Below the pieces are notes generated by a model. It saw only the letters and a list, made by a program, of their open reading frames with translations, searched no databases and was not told the origin of the DNA. Below are positions 8,033 to 11,844 of a stretch of DNA of 11,844 nt, piece by piece (position 1 is the stretch's first letter; each line of letters starts with the position of its first letter). The position numbers and the translations under genes were made by a program. Origin of the DNA: Pseudomonadota bacterium (GTDB lineage Bacteria > Pseudomonadota > Gammaproteobacteria > Acidiferrobacterales > Acidiferrobacteraceae). Location of the stretch: positions 1 through 11,844 of the forward strand of contig JAJYPQ010000085.1 of NCBI GenBank assembly GCA_021795255.1, read 5' to 3'.

Positions 8033-9523
8033 CTATTCGGAAATGCGTGCTTTGGCCATAGCGGCGGGCAGCATGGCGGGGGAGGCCCAGATCAGTATGC
8101 GCTGTCCGAGCCTCAAAACGCCATGGCTGTTCAAGACGTTCCAGCGTTCGAGCTGGCTTACGTAGACGCGGTAACGAGCCGCGATACTCCAAAGCGTATC
8201 GCCCGGGCGCACGCGGTGGATGATCTTGATGCGGCGCTGGTTTCGGGCGAGCGCTACCTGAGGGCGGCCCTGAGTACCGCGCTTTACCACCAAACGGCGA
8301 CCGGCCATGGGGATCAGCAGACTTTGGCCAACCCGGAGCAGGTTTCCGTATATGCGGTTGGTCGATCTGATGGAGGCGATGCTGACGCCATACTCCCGCG
8401 AGATGCGGTATAAGGTGTCGCCCGGTTCGACCACATGACGGGCCCACTGCATGCGGTCTTGGGGTGGAAGCTGACTTAAGCCCTCAAGCAGGGCGGCCTT
8501 GGTAGCGACTGGCACCAGAATGGTATGCGGACCATTGGGTGCCGTTGCCCACTGCGTGAAGCCGGGATTAATGGCATAGAGCTGCTTTAAGGACATGTTG
8601 GCGAGGCGGGCAATCACGCTGAGATCGATCTGGGAACCGGTGTTAACGCGGACGAAGTAGGGGCTATTAGGGATGGCGCGCAGCGTCAAGCCGTATTTGG
8701 AGGGGTCCCGGACGATATTGACGAAGGCCATGAGCTTAGGGACATAGTGTTCCGTTTGGGCCGGGAGCCTGAGGTCGCGGTAATGGGTGCCAAGCCCAAG
8801 TGCCTCATTGTGGGCGATGGCCTCTTCGACCGTTCCTTGGCCCGCGTTGTAGGCGGCCAGGGCGAGGTTCCAACTATGAAACTGTTTATGGAGGGATTGA
8901 AGGAAATCTAAGGCCGCGTTCGTCGAGGCGATGATGTCGCGTTCGCCGTTGTACCACCAATTCGATTTGAGGCCCCACAAGCGACCGGTCGCCGGCTCGA
9001 ATTGCCACAAGCCGATGGCCGCGGAACGGGAATAGGCGACGGGGGAGTAAGCGCTTTCGATCGCGGGAAGCAGGGCGATCTCCGTCGGCATGTTGCGCTT
9101 TTGTACGTCCTGAACGATCTGATAGAGATAAAGGTTTGCGCGTTGTAGCATGCGGTCAACATACTGGGGGTTATTGGCGAACCACTCCTCGTAGCGCGCC
9201 ACGCGCGGCCCTTCCATAGGCGGGAGACGAAAGCCGGCGCGAATGCGGTCCCAGAGATTCGTATATTTCTTGTCGCTTACATAGACGGAAGCGCGGCGCT
9301 GAATGCCGGAGACTATCGCGACTGGGCATTTTCCGACCTTGACCGTCTTCGGGGCCGCGAGCGCGGCGGCCTGGGCCGTCCCCTGGGCGGCCTTTGAGTG
9401 CCTTGCGGAGGGGGCCACCCAAGACCCCGCAGCCCCCGTGGGAAGGCTTGCGCAACCGGCCAGGCCCGTGAGCAGGGCAACGAGGCTTGTGAGCCGCAGA
9501 ATTCTAACCGATACCGTTGTCAT
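8033..9523 (-). CDS. mltD: Membrane-bound lytic murein transglycosylase D, LysM lipoprotein
   Basis: Cuts the MurNAc-GlcNAc bond of peptidoglycan with formation of 1,6-anhydro-MurNAc, acting at the periplasmic face of the outer membrane. It has 496 residues. A lipoprotein signal peptide ends in LAGC (lipid-modified C24). The SLT domain (about 130-250) has catalytic E156 in IESAYS, then GLWQFEPATGR (171-181) and AAYNAGQG (223-230). A degenerate LysM-like segment (about 290-338) precedes two clear LysM repeats (about 363-406 and 436-479, both with PGDTL) that bind glycan strands. Like PpiD it is basic, by hand count about 58 Lys/Arg against 28 Asp/Glu after C24. No ribosome-binding site is visible before the ATG and no alternative start precedes the signal peptide. 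Its own promoter lies in the 62-bp gap after gloB. Confidence 0.95.
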   Translation of the reverse strand: MTTVSVRILRLTSLVALLTGLAGCASLPTGAAGSWVAPSARHSKAAQGTAQAAALAAPKTVKVGKCPVAIVSGIQRRASVYVSDKKYTNLWDRIRAGFRLPPMEGPRVARYEEWFANNPQYVDRMLQRANLYLYQIVQDVQKRNMPTEIALLPAIESAYSPVAYSRSAAIGLWQFEPATGRLWGLKSNWWYNGERDIIASTNAALDFLQSLHKQFHSWNLALAAYNAGQGTVEEAIAHNEALGLGTHYRDLRLPAQTEHYVPKLMAFVNIVRDPSKYGLTLRAIPNSPYFVRVNTGSQIDLSVIARLANMSLKQLYAINPGFTQWATAPNGPHTILVPVATKAALLEGLSQLPPQDRMQWARHVVEPGDTLYRISREYGVSIASIRSTNRIYGNLLRVGQSLLIPMAGRRLVVKRGTQGRPQVALARNQRRIKIIHRVRPGDTLWSIAARYRVYVSQLERWNVLNSHGVLRLGQRILIWASPAMLPAAMAKARISE

Positions 9524-9546
9524 GTGGGAATTTCATGGTTATACGC

Positions 9547-9563
9547 CAGAACTATAGGTTCTG
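9547..9563. repeat. Palindrome over the mltD -10 box
   Basis: CAGAAC (9547-9552), five bases, then GTTCTG (9558-9563): a perfect 6-bp dyad whose centre is the -10 element of the mltD promoter. A protein bound here would block RNA polymerase, so it looks like a repressor operator. The arms resemble the GAAC/GTTC of Gram-positive-type LexA boxes, but the spacing is 5 instead of 4. Confidence 0.45.
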
Positions 9564-9579
9564 CCGGGCTCTGCGTCAA
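9551..9579 (-). promoter_or_regulatory. Sigma70 promoter of mltD
   Basis: On the minus strand TTGACG (9579-9574) and TATAGT (9556-9551) are separated by exactly 17 bp. Five of six bases match consensus in each box. The -35 lies just after the gloB stop (9586). Transcription should start near 9544, leaving a leader of only about 20 nt before the mltD ATG at 9523. Confidence 0.75.
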
Positions 9580-9585
9580 CGATGT

Positions 9586-10359
9586 TTATCCTTTGAAATC
9601 ATCCTTCCAGCGCCGTAGTGTAGCGAATACGGTCGCGTCCGTATCGGACTTTCGGGCGGCGGCTAGGGAGGCTGCGGCGCGGACTGCAGGGACGGAGCTG
9701 CGTAAGAAGGGGTTGATGCGCCGTTCATCGGCAATAGTACTGGGTATGGTCGGCCGACCGGCCGCGAGAAGACGTTTTGAGCGGCGCACAAAGGCGAGTA
9801 TGTCCTCGTTGTTCGGTTCGACGAGCCGCGCAAAGGCCAGATTCGCGAGCGTATATTCGTGACCGCAGTAGACGCGGGTGTCGGGGGGAAGGGCGGCAAG
9901 CGCCGTAAGGGAGGCATGGAGTTGGTGGGGCGTTCCCTCGAAAAGACGGCCGCAGCCGGCAACGAAGAGGGTGTCGCCGCAGAATACTCGTCCCTCACCA
10001 ACGTAGGCCACATGGCCGCGGGTGTGGCCGGGAACGGCGAGTACCCTGTAGGGCTCACTTCCGCCGATGTCGATGGTGTCCCCGTCCCCTACCGGGTGCG
10101 TGACCCCGGCTATCGATTCCGCTGCCGGTCCATATACTGGTATGGCGAACCGGCGCGTCAGGGCTTCAATGCCTCCTGTATGATCGTGGTGGTGGTGGGT
10201 GCACAGGATGAGAGTGGGCGACAGGCGGCGCTGGGCGAGCGCCGCCAGCACCGGATCGGCATCTCCCGGATCGACGATGGCGACACAACCGGGTTTCGAT
10301 CCGGGAACGAGCCAGATATAGTTATCGCGAAAGGCCTGGACTGCTATGACATCGTCCAT
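9586..10359 (-). CDS. gloB: Hydroxyacylglutathione hydrolase (glyoxalase II)
   Basis: Cytoplasmic metallo-beta-lactamase-fold enzyme that hydrolyses S-D-lactoylglutathione to D-lactate and glutathione, the second step of methylglyoxal detoxification. With the ATG at 10359 it has 257 residues (E. coli 251) and begins MDDVIAVQAFRDNYIWLV, the family N-terminus with DNYIW. Metal ligands are all present: THHHHDH (H55, H57, D59, H60), H112 in GHTRGH, D129 in FCGDTLF and H167 in YCGHEYT. RRINPFLR (213-220) belongs to the C-terminal glutathione-binding domain. The frame is open 72 codons further upstream, but that part is antisense to the methyltransferase gene and unlike the family. No ribosome-binding site precedes the ATG, so it may be leaderless or weakly translated. 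mltD follows 62 bp downstream with its own promoter. Confidence 0.95.
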   Translation of the reverse strand: MDDVIAVQAFRDNYIWLVPGSKPGCVAIVDPGDADPVLAALAQRRLSPTLILCTHHHHDHTGGIEALTRRFAIPVYGPAAESIAGVTHPVGDGDTIDIGGSEPYRVLAVPGHTRGHVAYVGEGRVFCGDTLFVAGCGRLFEGTPHQLHASLTALAALPPDTRVYCGHEYTLANLAFARLVEPNNEDILAFVRRSKRLLAAGRPTIPSTIADERRINPFLRSSVPAVRAAASLAAARKSDTDATVFATLRRWKDDFKG

Positions 10360-10382
10360 GGGCGCAAGTGTGGGGGCAGGGG

Positions 10383-11135
10383 ATGAGTGAGTCAATGGAC
10401 GAAGGGTTGGTCGTGCAGGCCGACCGCTTAGCTGAATGGCTTGAAGGACCGTTGGGGGAATCCCTACAGGCCCTCGAGGCCCATAGGCTACGCGAGGTCT
10501 TGGCGCCGTTGCCCGGAACCTTTGCCGTCCAATTAGGTTGGTTTGGTCGCCGCGATCTGTTGGAGTCCAGCCCAACTGCGGTTCACGTCGTGGTGGATTC
10601 TCAAGGGACCGCGCCGTCAGGACAATGCCTGCAAGCGATGCCCGAGGCCCTTCCTCTCGACGGAAAGTCGGTACAGGTCGTGTTGTTGCCGCACACCCTC
10701 GATATGTCCAGGGATCCGCATCAACTGCTACGCGAGGCGCACCGGGTGTTGGTCCCCGAGGGCTATGTGGTCGTGGTCGGATTCAATCCCTTTAGCCTAT
10801 GGGGGCTACGTCGTCTTATCTCGGGTTCGCGCACCCGTTTACCGTGGTCCGCAGACTGGATTGGGGTGCGGCGTCTGAAGGACTGGCTCTCGTTACTTGA
10901 TTTTGAGCTGACGCACGGCAGTATGTTGTATTATCGTCCGCCGCTTGGTCGTCAAGGCCTCATGGATCGCCTGTTTTTCCTCGAGCATATCGGTGACCGC
11001 TGGTGGCCCCTGGCCGCGGCCGTCTACGTCGTGGTGGCGAAGAAGCGGACCCCGGGTCTTACGCCGATTACGCCGGCCCTGCGTCGCTCGCGCGTTCGAG
11101 CGCTTTCGCAAACCGCGGGGGCCCGTTATGGCTAG
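10383..11135 (+). CDS. YafS-like class I SAM-dependent methyltransferase (substrate unknown)
   Basis: Probable methyltransferase of the type found between gloB and rnhA in many gammaproteobacteria (yafS in E. coli); its substrate is unknown to me. It has 250 residues from ATG 10383, preceded by GGGGG six bases away; a GTG at 10368 is an alternative. The best-preserved part is residues 90-143: [42 protein letters not shown], given in part, with the acidic/His motif and the RVL-PEG strand of the Methyltransf_11 fold. Motif I, normally a glycine-rich D-x-G-x-G, is replaced by [12 protein letters not shown] (47-58), so SAM binding is not certain. It diverges from gloB with 23 bp between starts, and its stop overlaps the rnhA start by 8 bp, suggesting coupled translation. 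Confidence 0.8.
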   Translation: MSESMDEGLVVQADRLAEWLEGPLGESLQALEAHRLREVLAPLPGTFAVQLGWFGRRDLLESSPTAVHVVVDSQGTAPSGQCLQAMPEALPLDGKSVQVVLLPHTLDMSRDPHQLLREAHRVLVPEGYVVVVGFNPFSLWGLRRLISGSRTRLPWSADWIGVRRLKDWLSLLDFELTHGSMLYYRPPLGRQGLMDRLFFLEHIGDRWWPLAAAVYVVVAKKRTPGLTPITPALRRSRVRALSQTAGARYG

Positions 11136-11574
11136 GGTCTTGATCTATACCGACGGGGCCTGCCGGGGGAATCCCGGTCCGGGCGGCTGGGGCGCGGTCT
11201 TGAGGACCGGGGAGCATGAACGGGTCTTGAGCGGCGCCGAACGACTCACTACCAATAATCGTATGGAATTATGGGCCGCCATCGCAGCGCTGCGCGCTCT
11301 TAAGCGGCCATGCGAGGTCGATCTCGTCACGGACTCGCAGTATCTGCGGCGCGGTATTACCGAGTGGCTTGCGCAGTGGAAGCGCCGCGGTTGGCTGACC
11401 GCGGGACGAAAGCCAGTCGCCAATGTGGATCTTTGGCAGCAACTGGACGAAGCGGCGGCGGTCCATACGATCAATTGGCGCTGGGTGAAGGGCCATTCCG
11501 GGGACCCCGGAAATGAACGGGCCGATCGATTGGCTAACGAGGCGATCGACCGATTGTTGCAGGATAAGCGTTAG
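11128..11574 (+). CDS. rnhA: Ribonuclease HI
   Basis: Degrades the RNA strand of RNA-DNA hybrids, removing R-loops and primers in the cytoplasm. It has 148 residues (E. coli 155). The metal-binding carboxylates are D9 (YTDGAC), E47 (NRMELWA), D69 (TDSQY) and D133 (ERAD), with H123 in VKGHSGD. The basic handle region [13 protein letters not shown] (about 85-97) is present. The start is ATG 11128, with GGGGG (11117-11121) six bases upstream; a longer frame begins at 10945 but that part only overlaps the methyltransferase. Its first 8 bases overlap the end of the methyltransferase gene, and dnaQ starts 14 bp after its stop, so the three form an operon. In E. coli rnhA and dnaQ are divergent; here they run in the same direction. 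Confidence 0.97.
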   Translation: MARVLIYTDGACRGNPGPGGWGAVLRTGEHERVLSGAERLTTNNRMELWAAIAALRALKRPCEVDLVTDSQYLRRGITEWLAQWKRRGWLTAGRKPVANVDLWQQLDEAAAVHTINWRWVKGHSGDPGNERADRLANEAIDRLLQDKR

Positions 11575-11588
11575 CGATGGGGAATGAT

Positions 11589-11844
11589 ATGGGACGGCAA
11601 ATTGTGCTCGATACCGAAACGACGGGCTTGGAACCGGCCGAGGGACACAGAATCATCGAAATAGGTGCCATCGAACTCGTTAATCGCCGTTTGACCGGGA
11701 GGACGTACCATCAATATTTGAATCCGGAGCGCGATATCGACGCCGCGGCGGTGGAGGTTCATGGCATCACGAGGGCCATGCTCGAAGATAAGCCGCGATT
11801 TGCCGACATCGTCGCCGAACTCGCCGATTTCTTAGACGGAGCTG
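11589..11844 (+). CDS. dnaQ: DNA polymerase III epsilon subunit, 3'-5' proofreading exonuclease (3' end cut off)
   Basis: Proofreading subunit of the replicative polymerase core. The first 85 residues are in the window: MGRQIVLDTETTGLE carries the Exo I motif with metal ligands D8 and E10, followed by HRIIEIGAIELVNRRLTG and VHGIT, all characteristic of DnaQ. The Exo II and Exo III motifs and the polymerase-binding tail lie beyond the window. I prefer ATG 11589, with GGGGA (11579-11583) upstream; ATG 11577 is in frame, only two bases after the rnhA stop, and has a poorer site. The N-terminus is several residues shorter than E. coli DnaQ, as is the loop between TTGLE and the next strand. It is the last gene seen of the methyltransferase-rnhA-dnaQ unit. 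Confidence 0.95.
   Translation, partial: MGRQIVLDTETTGLEPAEGHRIIEIGAIELVNRRLTGRTYHQYLNPERDIDAAAVEVHGITRAMLEDKPRFADIVAELADFLDGA

Noticed and set aside
10360..10575. 72-codon upstream extension of gloB
   Set aside because: It is antisense to the methyltransferase gene, low-complexity Pro/Arg-rich, and GloB proteins begin at the MDDVIAVQAF-type start.
10945..11127. 61-codon upstream extension of rnhA
   Set aside because: It overlaps the methyltransferase in another frame; RNase HI begins at [10 protein letters not shown] with a ribosome-binding site in front.
1..11844. A hidden mobile element, CRISPR array, toxin-antitoxin or defence system
   Set aside because: All sizeable coding space is taken by conserved housekeeping genes, intergenic gaps are at most about 156 bp, and I saw no direct repeat arrays, transposase remnants or attachment-site duplications at the tRNA genes.

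Overview
The window is a housekeeping stretch of a Gram-negative proteobacterial chromosome, and I found no phage, IS, CRISPR or defence-type system in it. The gene set and order (clpP-clpX-lon-hupB-ppiD, fabI, mltD, gloB, a YafS-like methyltransferase, rnhA, dnaQ) are those of a gammaproteobacterium or close relative; from memory, the same order with the fab/mlt genes nearby occurs in Pseudomonas. The two envelope proteins (PpiD and MltD) are strikingly rich in Lys/Arg while the cytoplasmic FabI is balanced. This points, as an inference only, to an acidophile whose periplasm is acid-exposed, such as a sulfur/iron-oxidising Acidithiobacillus- or Acidiferrobacter-like organism.

Left part (1-4864, + strand): a proteostasis block. 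It holds the 3' part of clpP (peptidase), clpX (its AAA+ unfoldase), lon (independent AAA+ protease) and hupB (HU-beta, a classic Lon substrate in E. coli). The clpX-lon gap carries a candidate heat-shock promoter and a 12-bp leader hairpin. The lon-hupB gap carries a clear sigma70 promoter. tRNA-Val(UAC) and tRNA-Asp(GUC) follow hupB, then ppiD, an inner-membrane-anchored periplasmic chaperone that extends the protein-quality theme to the envelope. ppiD ends in a probable intrinsic terminator.

Middle part (7164-10359, - strand): fabI (fatty-acid elongation), mltD (peptidoglycan lytic transglycosylase lipoprotein) and gloB (glyoxalase II). fabI converges on ppiD. mltD has its own well-formed sigma70 promoter with a palindrome over the -10 box. 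A perfect 10-bp hairpin with a T-rich tail lies between mltD and fabI.

Right part (10383-end, + strand): a YafS-like SAM methyltransferase diverges from gloB with only 23 bp between start codons. It overlaps rnhA (RNase HI) by 8 bp, and dnaQ (Pol III epsilon proofreading subunit) follows closely and is cut by the window end. All genes look intact apart from the two cut by the window edges. The points worth a second look are mainly regulatory: intergenic palindromes and hairpins, unusual start contexts, and the charge of the periplasmic proteins.
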